From a virus, in IMG/VR virus record IMGVR_UViG_3300032213_001070, positions 1 through 64,000 of that record: 64,000 nt of DNA, one strand, 5' to 3'. The first letter of the stretch is position 1; every line of letters starts with the position of its first letter. The position numbers and the translations under genes are program-made. Under the pieces are notes generated by a model, which saw nothing but the letters and a program-made list of their open reading frames with translations, was not told the DNA's origin and ran no database searches. Below are positions 23,301-32,349 of the stretch, piece after piece.

Positions 23301-26054
23301 ATGGCAAAAGTAAGAATACGCAAAGCCGGTCCAGGAGAGAAACCTGGATATTATAATAAAACAGCAATGTTCTTGAAAAAGGCACAGGACGGAATGCAAG
23401 TAGAATCATATGCTCCTACTAGCCAAGAAGAAATGCTCCAAGCTTATTATATGTATGCATATGGTCAACTAGTTAATGATGTTGAACCAGATAATGTGTA
23501 TAATGAATTAGTTGACAAAGGTCTACCGCAACAAATTGCAGTTAGACTTATTGACTCTCTCATGGATAGATTAACAGAAGAAGGAGAAATCAGTCCAGAG
23601 TATAAACAAAACAAAGAGGCACAAGCACAAGCAGAAGCAAAACAAGAACAACCTGCAGAAGAGACATCAGAAGAAGAAACACCTGCAGAAGCAGAAGATG
23701 AGTCTATGTATGAAGAAGATCAAGAGATGGCTGACTTAGAAGAAGGCTATGCTGATGATAGATCATACATGCAAGATGGAGGTGAGCAAGAGGAAGAAGA
23801 TGTTGAATATAGTGAAGATGGTGCATCAGCTGTAATAGATCAGTATGATGAAGTAAAGCAAGGATCACAAGATGAAGTTACAAACATTGATGAGTTGATT
23901 GCAAATACTCCAGGTATACAACCTGGTTTAAACTTTCCTGGTTTAGCAGAATATGTTCCAGATTATCAAGAGATAGAGTGGCAACCAATTGATGCTTTAG
24001 AAACTTCTCAAGCTGAAGTACCGCAAGAAATGAAGCATGGTGGTGCTCATAATAAAAGAAACTTTGTAAAAAATGTAATGTCTCTTCTAAAAAAACAAGA
24101 TGGTGGTGAAGGAGAAGAGGAGCAAAAAGAAGATAAATCATTAGGCAAAGGTAATCCTATGGATACTATAACTGATGATGTAAAAAAACATAAGAACAAT
24201 TTCCTAGATGCTATTAAGACTAAAGCTACTAAAGTTAAGACAGAAGAGATGTATGATAAGATGATGAAGTCAAATGACCCATCATTACAGCAAATGGCAA
24301 TGCAAGGAGAACAGCCTGAAGAACAACCATATCAAATGGGTGGAATGACAGGTGGTGAAGATCCATTATACAAATTTTTTGGTGGTGGTGAAGAAGATCC
24401 TGATTACTATGAAGCAGACTTTTTACCAGAAGCTCAGTATGGAGCTAATGTTCCAAATGCAACTGAGATTAATGACTATATTAAAAAAGTCATTGAACAA
24501 AATAAAAAAAATAACAAGGGTAATAAATCAACAGTAGTACCTAAGGCTACAATTAAATATGTACCTAGATATCATACTGGACCTGGATCATTCCGTAATG
24601 TTATGCTACCTTGGAATCCTATATTTGGTAACAGATATATGTTACAAGGTAGTCCGTACATGTTAGGATCACGTATGCCATATATGGATCCATTAACTGG
24701 AATGAAACCTGTTGCTAGACACGTCAGCAAAAGAGGAATCTTAGGTAGACCAAAACAATGGACAGATATATACTCTGTAGATGCTATGGGTAAATTACCT
24801 AATATGGATCCTAGTGTATTTAAATATTTAGGATTATCTAATAACTCAACTCCTAATAAGGTTTTACCAACAAGTGGTAGGTCAGATACTTCAGGACTTA
24901 CTCTTCCTTCTAAAACAGCTATAAAAGCTGGTGAAAGAGAAATGGCTAGAAATGCTAGAAGATTAGCTAGAAATCCAGAGTTACTTGAAGTTGGACCTCC
25001 TGCAGCTAAAACAGTTCCTGATAACTCTGAGACAGAAAAATTCTTACATCAAAGAAAACAACAAGGATATGTTTTAGATGAGAATGGTAACTGGATAAAG
25101 ATAGGTACTCCAAAAATGGAAATCAGAAAACCAGAGAGAGAATCTAAACTAGCAGGAGTTGATAGAATTAATTATGAGAAAACAATTAGAGAATCTGGTT
25201 CTAGAGCTGATCAGGAAAGACCAATTGGTAATAGAGCATATGAGGAAAGAAACAGAAGAATATCTCCTTCAAAAGAAAAACTGAATGAGCTCTATAGTAG
25301 AGATGTAATGGAAGAGCAAAGATATGGAGGAATACATAGATTTATCCCAAAAGCAAATAATGGTTTAACTATTAATAATCCTAATCTTCCACAGCCAGGT
25401 CCAGCTAATCCTGATCTTGCTGTAGGAAATCAAGCAGGAATGTTAACTATGCAACCACAACAACAAGCATGGTCATCATTAACACCTAATGTACCACAAC
25501 AACAATCTAATCAACCTATATCATTACCAACCAGAAGTTCTAAAGAAGTTGGTCAACAATTAATGGACAGTAGTAAAAAGAAACTAGAAGGTGAAGCTGA
25601 CATGGATCCTAAAGGTAACTTAGTAGGAGTTGACTATAAAAGAAAACGTAACTTTGATGGTGAAGCAGCAGTAAACATATTTAATGCAGGTATGAGAGGT
25701 GTAACAGGATTCTTAAATAGAAGAGATGATAAGAGAAAAGAAGCACAAATGTATGATAATATGACATCTGACAATCTTTATGCAGCACAAGCTACTAAAC
25801 ACCGTGGTGACTGGGTAGACTTAGGTTCTCAAATGGGTCAATTCCGTTTTGATCAAATGGGTCAAGACAGAAGCGGTTTCTCATCATATGGTAAATATGG
25901 TGGTTACATGCAGGATGGTGGAGAAATGGACTATGCTCCTGAAGAAGATTACCAAGATTTTACACCTAGTTATGAAGAGGGTGATGAAGTTTATATGACT
26001 GAGGATGACATTCAACAATTTATGGCCAATGGTGGTCAAATAGAATATATATAA
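23301..26054 (+). CDS. Putative packaged (cargo) protein with three [LI]xxAQxG-type motifs, 917 aa
   Basis: LKKAQDG lies at residues 25-31, LPEAQYG at 375-381 and IPKANNG at 682-688. Gly-Gly motifs recur between them (YMQDGGE, MKHGGAH, KKQDGGE, YQMGGM, YMQDGGE). Residues about 95-170 are extremely Glu/Gln-rich, probably disordered. The C-terminus reads VYMTEDDIQQFMANGGQIEYI and matches the LTxxEIxxYxxGGYIVE motif of the preceding gene. A central segment with PKQWTDIYSVDAMGKLPN looks folded. No catalytic motif is seen. Strong charge and repeated short motifs suggest a largely flexible internal virion protein, processed or anchored at the motifs. Confidence 0.7.
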   Translation: MAKVRIRKAGPGEKPGYYNKTAMFLKKAQDGMQVESYAPTSQEEMLQAYYMYAYGQLVNDVEPDNVYNELVDKGLPQQIAVRLIDSLMDRLTEEGEISPEYKQNKEAQAQAEAKQEQPAEETSEEETPAEAEDESMYEEDQEMADLEEGYADDRSYMQDGGEQEEEDVEYSEDGASAVIDQYDEVKQGSQDEVTNIDELIANTPGIQPGLNFPGLAEYVPDYQEIEWQPIDALETSQAEVPQEMKHGGAHNKRNFVKNVMSLLKKQDGGEGEEEQKEDKSLGKGNPMDTITDDVKKHKNNFLDAIKTKATKVKTEEMYDKMMKSNDPSLQQMAMQGEQPEEQPYQMGGMTGGEDPLYKFFGGGEEDPDYYEADFLPEAQYGANVPNATEINDYIKKVIEQNKKNNKGNKSTVVPKATIKYVPRYHTGPGSFRNVMLPWNPIFGNRYMLQGSPYMLGSRMPYMDPLTGMKPVARHVSKRGILGRPKQWTDIYSVDAMGKLPNMDPSVFKYLGLSNNSTPNKVLPTSGRSDTSGLTLPSKTAIKAGEREMARNARRLARNPELLEVGPPAAKTVPDNSETEKFLHQRKQQGYVLDENGNWIKIGTPKMEIRKPERESKLAGVDRINYEKTIRESGSRADQERPIGNRAYEERNRRISPSKEKLNELYSRDVMEEQRYGGIHRFIPKANNGLTINNPNLPQPGPANPDLAVGNQAGMLTMQPQQQAWSSLTPNVPQQQSNQPISLPTRSSKEVGQQLMDSSKKKLEGEADMDPKGNLVGVDYKRKRNFDGEAAVNIFNAGMRGVTGFLNRRDDKRKEAQMYDNMTSDNLYAAQATKHRGDWVDLGSQMGQFRFDQMGQDRSGFSSYGKYGGYMQDGGEMDYAPEEDYQDFTPSYEEGDEVYMTEDDIQQFMANGGQIEYI

Positions 26055-26063
26055 TTTTATATT

Positions 26064-29000
26064 ATGTTAAGAAGAGTAAGAATTAAAAAGCTACCCCAAG
26101 CTAAAACAGGATACCAAGTAAGAGGATCATTATATAATGATGTACCTTCTATGGGTGGTGGCGCAGACTATAATGCATATATAGGTGAACCACATTTAAA
26201 AGCTAGTAAATATATTACTGCTGTTCCTAGAGAAGAAGCTAACTTAGAAGCAGAAGGTGGTGAAACTGTATTTGGTGATATCAATGGAGATGGTATGCCA
26301 GAACATAAAACTATCAAAGGCCCTAGACACTCTGAAGGCGGAGTACCTTTAAAACTTCCTGATGATAGTTTTATTTTCAGTGATACTAAGTCAATGAAAA
26401 TGAAAGAACCAAACTTCCTTGCTATGTTTGGTAAAAAAACCGGATCATATACACCAGCAGAACTTGCTAAACAGTATGATGTAGAAAGATATAGAAAGAT
26501 ACTACAGGATCCTAATTCAGATATGTTAGATAAAAAGACAGCTGAATTAATGTTAAAAAACTATACACTTAAGTTAGGAGCTTTAGCATTAGCACAAGAA
26601 AGCAAGAAAGGATTCCCGCAGGGTATACCGGCAGTAGCTAGACCATATATGGAAGCTATGGGTATTAAAGATGAAGATGTATTACCTGATCAACAAATTA
26701 CTTCTACTATTAAGGAATTAGATCAACAACAAAAGAATAATCAAAGAAGTGCTGCTACTATGGCTTCACCTACTGAAGAACAAGATGAAGAGTATGGTGA
26801 TGAAGCTGAAGAAGCACAAATGATGAATAGTGATAGACCTGTTGCAACACCAGAACCTATGGAAGATGAAGCTGCAGGAATGACACCAGAAGAAGCTGAA
26901 ATGCAGTTTGGTGGCATGTTATCATCTGATAGAGCATTTGCTTTCCAAAATGGTGGATGGCTTCCAGAAGAAGTTGCAGTATTTACAGGTACTGTACCTT
27001 ATGCTGAATATGGTATGGCTATGGGGGTTAATCCTCAAAACTATGAAGGTAGAAAAAAACATATCCATGGAGCAACAAGATTTTTCCAAAATGGAGGTAA
27101 CTTACCAAAAGCTCAAGGAGGAATAGAAGTTGATATAACTGGTATGACACCTCAACAAAGAGATAAAGCCTTAGATGAAGCAAGAACTAAAAATCCAGGT
27201 AAAGAAATCAATGTTATTGAAAATGGTAAAAAGAAATCAGCTAAGTATAAAAAGTTAAAAGCACAAGAGCTTACAGATATAGAAGGAGTGGATATGAAGA
27301 CATTTGGAAATACTCCAAACTCTGTAGCTGCTGCTGCTCAATATAAACTTCTTGAGAAGAACTTAAAAGATCCTAAAGTAATGAACAAGCTTTATGAAGA
27401 AACAATAAGTTCATTAAAAGATAAAAGATCTTATGTGGGTAAAGATGGTGTACAAGGAAAAACTTGGGAAGAAAGAGGAAATGCTTTACCATCTCCTGCA
27501 GAAGTAAGAGATCAGTTCTTAACACATCAGAAAAGAAACTTATCATTCCGTGGACAAAATATAGATCCTAACTTATTTACAGATACTGGTGCAGGATTAG
27601 CTCCTGCTGCAGAACTTATAAAAAGAGGTGCTATTAATCCTAAGACTGGTAAAAAAATTACTAATGAAGAAGAAGCAAAAGAAGCTAAAGAACATATGCG
27701 TCAAACATATGGTGGTGGAAGAAAAGGTTATACTAAAGATGGTGAAATAATTGATGTTTCTATAGATGAGGTATCAGGTAAGATTGGTATACCATTAGAG
27801 AAAGATGAAAAATCAAGAGCCTTGCAACAAGCTACTTTCCATGGTTATACACATATGGCAGAGAATAAAGGTAATTATGATGCAGATACTCAATATGCAC
27901 TTAAGAACTTTATTCCAGAATCATTACAAGCTGGAGTGGGAGATGAGATAAGTATGGGTAAAGGTTTGTTTAAAAATAAAGGTGTACAGATATCTCCTAT
28001 TGATGACTTTTATAAACTTGATGATGAAGAATATAAATCTAAAGCTGGTAACACTACATTAGGTCACTTAGCAGGTGCTGGTCTTGAAGAGTATACTTTT
28101 GAAGATATAAATGAAGGACCTTGTGAATGTGAAGATGGGTCTAAACCACAACGTAAAGAAGATGGTACATGTCCATGTGAAACTAAACCTAAAGGTGAAA
28201 AACCATGCCCATGTGAAAAATCTGATGGTACAAAAATTGATGTTGGTGTTAATCCTAATACTGGAGAATGTAATCCATGTGTAGAAGAACAACCCGTTGA
28301 TATTGAACAACCAGCTGAATGGTGGTTACAAGATACTATTAAAACTGCCGGAGCATTTGGAGATTTAATGAGTATTAAGAAACATATGCCTTGGGCACCA
28401 AGAGTTGATCTTGAAACACCAAGACCTACATTCTTAGATCCTACTAGAGAGTTAGCTGCTAATGCTGAACAAGCAAATATTCAGACACAGGCTGCTGCAC
28501 AATTTGCAGGACCTCAAGCATTATCCGCAAGAGCATCTAGTATTCAAGGTACTGCTGCTAAAAATGCCGCAGATGTATTATCTAAATATAACAATGCTAA
28601 TGTTAATATAGCAAATCAGTTTGAGACACAAGCAACTAATATCCGGAATCAAGAACAGATGATGAATCAAGCTGGTACTCAAAGACTGTATGATCAAAAC
28701 ACAGTAGCTAATCAGCAGTTTGATAATGCTAAGCTTGCTATGAGAAGTAACTTGAGAAATCAGTATACTAATGCTATTACTAATAGAGCTAAGACAGCTG
28801 CTCTTAATGATCTGTATCCTCAGTATGCGGTTAGCCCGGCTACCGGTGGATTTAATAGATTCCAGAATCCAAAAGATTTTACTGGAGAAAAAACCAGTAC
28901 TACTAAAACATATGATGAATGGCTTAAGTATTATATAGACCAAGGTAACACACCTGAACAAGCTTCTACAAATGCAAAGAATGCAGTAAATACTCAAGCT

Positions 29001-29123
29001 TCTAGTGGTGGAACTACTGACAAAGCAGCTATGGCAAAACAAATGGGTTATGGAGCATATGGAGGTCAGTTAAAGAAAGGTGGATTTGTGTATGCCGATG
29101 TTATCTATCCATTTATACTATAA
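26064..29123 (+). CDS. Putative packaged (cargo) protein with RHSEGG domain, 1,019 aa
   Basis: LPQAKTG lies at residues 10-16 and LPKAQGG at 347-353. Residues about 65-120 form a recognisable phage module: EAEGGETVFGDINGDGMPEH, then IKGPRHSEGGVPLKLPDDSF and IFSDTKSMKM. DINGDG resembles a calcium-binding loop. Around residues 685-755 is a Cys-rich stretch (CECEDGS, CPCETK, CPCEKS, CNPC). The segment after it has LDPTRELAANAEQANIQTQA and a long Gln/Asn/Ala-rich helix with NANVNIANQFETQATNIRNQ. The C-terminus ends with AYGGQLKKGGF. I remember this arrangement from other Bacteroidota phage cargo-region proteins. No catalytic residues are visible. Confidence 0.7.
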   Translation: MLRRVRIKKLPQAKTGYQVRGSLYNDVPSMGGGADYNAYIGEPHLKASKYITAVPREEANLEAEGGETVFGDINGDGMPEHKTIKGPRHSEGGVPLKLPDDSFIFSDTKSMKMKEPNFLAMFGKKTGSYTPAELAKQYDVERYRKILQDPNSDMLDKKTAELMLKNYTLKLGALALAQESKKGFPQGIPAVARPYMEAMGIKDEDVLPDQQITSTIKELDQQQKNNQRSAATMASPTEEQDEEYGDEAEEAQMMNSDRPVATPEPMEDEAAGMTPEEAEMQFGGMLSSDRAFAFQNGGWLPEEVAVFTGTVPYAEYGMAMGVNPQNYEGRKKHIHGATRFFQNGGNLPKAQGGIEVDITGMTPQQRDKALDEARTKNPGKEINVIENGKKKSAKYKKLKAQELTDIEGVDMKTFGNTPNSVAAAAQYKLLEKNLKDPKVMNKLYEETISSLKDKRSYVGKDGVQGKTWEERGNALPSPAEVRDQFLTHQKRNLSFRGQNIDPNLFTDTGAGLAPAAELIKRGAINPKTGKKITNEEEAKEAKEHMRQTYGGGRKGYTKDGEIIDVSIDEVSGKIGIPLEKDEKSRALQQATFHGYTHMAENKGNYDADTQYALKNFIPESLQAGVGDEISMGKGLFKNKGVQISPIDDFYKLDDEEYKSKAGNTTLGHLAGAGLEEYTFEDINEGPCECEDGSKPQRKEDGTCPCETKPKGEKPCPCEKSDGTKIDVGVNPNTGECNPCVEEQPVDIEQPAEWWLQDTIKTAGAFGDLMSIKKHMPWAPRVDLETPRPTFLDPTRELAANAEQANIQTQAAAQFAGPQALSARASSIQGTAAKNAADVLSKYNNANVNIANQFETQATNIRNQEQMMNQAGTQRLYDQNTVANQQFDNAKLAMRSNLRNQYTNAITNRAKTAALNDLYPQYAVSPATGGFNRFQNPKDFTGEKTSTTKTYDEWLKYYIDQGNTPEQASTNAKNAVNTQASSGGTTDKAAMAKQMGYGAYGGQLKKGGFVYADVIYPFIL

Positions 29124-29137
29124 ACTTTATATGTTTA
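29121..29137. repeat. Near-copy of the post-stop inverted repeat
   Basis: TAAACTTTATATGTTTA starts at the stop codon at 29121, as the related palindrome does at 23241. The 83-base gap that follows has no clear promoter motif; it is A/T-rich, with AAACTTTAAAAATTTTAAT. Confidence 0.4.
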
Positions 29138-29206
29138 TTAAACTTTAAAAATTTTAATAGCTTTACAACAAAGAAAAAACAAAACAACTTTTAAATACTT
29201 ATAAAT

Positions 29207-32200
29207 ATGGCGACCTATTTAAGTGGCGTTACTGATTATATTCCGGACTACCAGCCATTTCAGCCAGACCTGAACTTTTATGCTAATGTGTTACAAACAA
29301 AGCAAAGTCAGTATGATACAAACTGGAAGCAGGTAAATAATCTATATGCTGAATTACACAATTCTGATCTTACACATGACTTAAATGTTAAGAAAAAAGA
29401 TGAGCTATTAAAACAAATAGACTTCAACTTAAAAAGAGTTAGTGGACTTGATTTATCATTAGAACAAAATGTAAACCAAGCTACCCAAGTATTTAGACCA
29501 TTCTATGAGGATAAGTACTTGATGAAAGATATGGCTTGGACAAAAAACTATAATTCAACATTAAGTAGAGCATTGAATCTTAATAACTCTCAGGATGAAA
29601 AGATGAGATCTCAATACTGGGATGAAGGTGTTAAAGAAATGCAATACCGCAAACAAGAGTTTAAAGACTCTACACTAGATGAAACACTAAACTTTGGTAA
29701 TGTTAAATATACTCCAAAGGTTGATGTTTTATCTAAGTATCAAGAAATATTTAAAAAGTCAGGCTTATCAGTTGATATTAAAGATGTAGATGCTTCAGGA
29801 ATGTATTTTGTAAGAGAGAAGAATGGAAAAGTATTACTTGCTCCTTTACAAAAGTTGTTTATGACATCATATATAAATGATCCGGCAACACAAGCTTTCT
29901 ATGCAACTCAAGCATATGTAAAAAGAAAAGACTATGCAGAACAAAATGCATCTAAATTTAATGGTAACAAAGCTGAAGCTGAAAAAGAATACTTAAGAGA
30001 TCAGTATAAGTGGTTACAGAACAAAGCTAAAGAAGAAAATGTAGATGCTAAAGATGCTGTATCTGTAAATAAAAACAAAACAGCAACTGTTGAAAAACAA
30101 ATTCTTGATAAAGATGCAAATCCTTATAGTGAGTCTTATTTAGATACTTTAAATAAAGCAATGGCTATTGATGAAACAGTAGCTAATCATGCTGATAAAA
30201 TAAATAAAGAAGTAAATGGAGATGGTACATCTTCAGTAACAATGTCTAGACCACAAGGAGATCCTTCTCAGTTAGACTTTTCTAATATGACGTTAGCTAG
30301 GCTTAAAGTTGATTCAGCTTTTGCATCTTCATTAGCTGAGAGAGACATTAATGCAGCTGCTGATATTTATTCATATACAAATTATGTTTATGAAAAATCA
30401 GTTAATCCGGTAGGACTAGAAGGATTAAGACATAGAAACTCTATTGCAAGACTTGACTATGCTAGTCAACTTAAAATGCGTGAAATTGATTATAAGTCAC
30501 AAAAAGATATAGAAAAAGCTAGGGTAGAGCAAGGCCTTGCAGATGGTACCATCTGGTATGATAAAGATAATAAGATGCATATAGATTACGGTGATGCTTA
30601 CAAAGCTAACTGGGGATCTACATCAGGACAAGTAGGCAGTGAATATAATGTCATGGCTAAAAATGTTAAAGATAGAGATGAGGTAGTATCAAGTTTAACA
30701 GGAGACTATATTGGCCGAACACTTACACATCTTAATAATCTTGCAGAGGGTGATTCACAAATAACTAGCAAAGAACTTTGGAATGCTGTATCATTCTTAG
30801 ATCCTAATAGTAAAGAAGCAAAAGATAGATATAAGACTAGAGATGGTAAACAACTAGTTGCTCAACTTTATAAAAAGTATCAAGAGAACCCAGGCAAGTT
30901 TGTATTAGAATTTTCTAAGACCAATCAAGTTCTTAAACTTAAAAAGTTTATGGACTCATGGTCATCAAGAAATGCAGGGCATCCGATTGCATATGAATAT
31001 AACTCTGATGCAAGTAATGTTAAAATTGAAAGGTTTAAAAGATTTAATGAAGCTTCAAAAATAGTAGATCAACATAACTATAACAAGATAAGTAAGAATC
31101 TTATTTCAACATTAGAGTCAAATGAAGACTTTAAGAATCTAAAAGATGAAACAAAACAAAAGATAGTTGATGTATATATTAAAAACCTAAAGACTGGTAA
31201 ACAACCTGAAAAAGGTAAACAAACCTGGTCTGGTAAAACAAGAGATGAAAGTGAGCAAGAGGTTTTTGAAAAGTTTTTAGATCAGCAATTAGGGTATAAT
31301 AAGTTTGCAACTAAAAGACACATTGCTACAAGAGGTGAAATTGAAGCAGGTATAGAAAGTGGTGACAGACCGTACCGTAGTGGATTCAGAAATAAAACAG
31401 GAATAAATATTGGTAACCTCTTTGATGTTATGACTAATGCTTATAATAAAACTATAAACCAAACAGGTGATGATGGTTTAATGAGTTATGCAGGTGTTGT
31501 AAGAAAACAAGGTGGTAGATATGCATTAGCCACAAATGATCTTGTAGCTAAAGATGTTATTCTTTCTAAACCAGGTTACGGAGGTTTCCGTGATTTTCAG
31601 CAAGCTATGCAAGATATAAGCAGAATCCGATTTAGCCAGGATCCTAGTAAGTATGCAGTTACTTATGGTGGCACAACTATATCAGCTGCTGAAAAGAATA
31701 GATTAGATCCGGGTAAAGTAAAAGCAATGCTAAAAGAATTGCAGTTATCAGCCGGCAAAAAGAGTACAACTAAGTTTACAATTGCTAGAGATGGTATGGC
31801 TTTAGAAAATCTAGACTTAAGAGCATTTAGAATTAAACCTTCTAAGGAAATATTAGATAAGTATTTTAAAACAGCTGATGGTAAAGTAAACACATCTGTA
31901 GTAAATGATATACTTAAAAATGGTATAAGCTTTATTGCACCTAAAAGTGAGTGGACAAATGATTTTATACTTGAGAATGAACTGACTCCAACTGAAATGA
32001 TACTTAATGCCAAAAAGAAAATTGAGTATGTTCAAGGTAATGGAGCTGGTAAGTATATAATAGAAAAAGTTAATAATGTACCTGGAGTAGATTATAGAGT
32101 TAATTATACAGGCTATTATATAAATAGAGATGGAACAGTAAGAACTTTAACTGATTACCTTCCATTGCAAAAATCAGGAAATAAAGTTGATGACAGTGAA

Positions 32201-32344
32201 GATACTTTACAAAATATGCTTAGAGAAATTGATGAAAAAAATAAAGAAACTTATAAGCAAATTCAAATGAGTGGAGACACTGAAGCAATGAGAAGAGTAA
32301 AAGAATTTTTTGCAAACCCTGTAAAAGGAGGTTATCAATATTAA
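29207..32344 (+). CDS. Large helical virion protein, probable ejected cargo, 1,045 aa
   Basis: The N-terminus reads VTDYIPDYQPFQPDLNFYAN, then VLQTKQSQYDTNWKQVNNLY and LKRVSGLDLSLEQNVNQATQ. This opening is conserved in many uncultured phages (a DYIP.xQPFQPD...FY...LQ.KQ.xYD pattern) in the region of large internal proteins. The chain is mostly helical and highly charged with no membrane segment and no visible active site. It has an 83-base leader, the longest in this part. By position it probably belongs to the proteins packaged with or ejected alongside the virion RNA polymerase. The exact role is unknown. Confidence 0.7.
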   Translation: MATYLSGVTDYIPDYQPFQPDLNFYANVLQTKQSQYDTNWKQVNNLYAELHNSDLTHDLNVKKKDELLKQIDFNLKRVSGLDLSLEQNVNQATQVFRPFYEDKYLMKDMAWTKNYNSTLSRALNLNNSQDEKMRSQYWDEGVKEMQYRKQEFKDSTLDETLNFGNVKYTPKVDVLSKYQEIFKKSGLSVDIKDVDASGMYFVREKNGKVLLAPLQKLFMTSYINDPATQAFYATQAYVKRKDYAEQNASKFNGNKAEAEKEYLRDQYKWLQNKAKEENVDAKDAVSVNKNKTATVEKQILDKDANPYSESYLDTLNKAMAIDETVANHADKINKEVNGDGTSSVTMSRPQGDPSQLDFSNMTLARLKVDSAFASSLAERDINAAADIYSYTNYVYEKSVNPVGLEGLRHRNSIARLDYASQLKMREIDYKSQKDIEKARVEQGLADGTIWYDKDNKMHIDYGDAYKANWGSTSGQVGSEYNVMAKNVKDRDEVVSSLTGDYIGRTLTHLNNLAEGDSQITSKELWNAVSFLDPNSKEAKDRYKTRDGKQLVAQLYKKYQENPGKFVLEFSKTNQVLKLKKFMDSWSSRNAGHPIAYEYNSDASNVKIERFKRFNEASKIVDQHNYNKISKNLISTLESNEDFKNLKDETKQKIVDVYIKNLKTGKQPEKGKQTWSGKTRDESEQEVFEKFLDQQLGYNKFATKRHIATRGEIEAGIESGDRPYRSGFRNKTGINIGNLFDVMTNAYNKTINQTGDDGLMSYAGVVRKQGGRYALATNDLVAKDVILSKPGYGGFRDFQQAMQDISRIRFSQDPSKYAVTYGGTTISAAEKNRLDPGKVKAMLKELQLSAGKKSTTKFTIARDGMALENLDLRAFRIKPSKEILDKYFKTADGKVNTSVVNDILKNGISFIAPKSEWTNDFILENELTPTEMILNAKKKIEYVQGNGAGKYIIEKVNNVPGVDYRVNYTGYYINRDGTVRTLTDYLPLQKSGNKVDDSEDTLQNMLREIDEKNKETYKQIQMSGDTEAMRRVKEFFANPVKGGYQY

Positions 32345-32349
32345 TCAAT

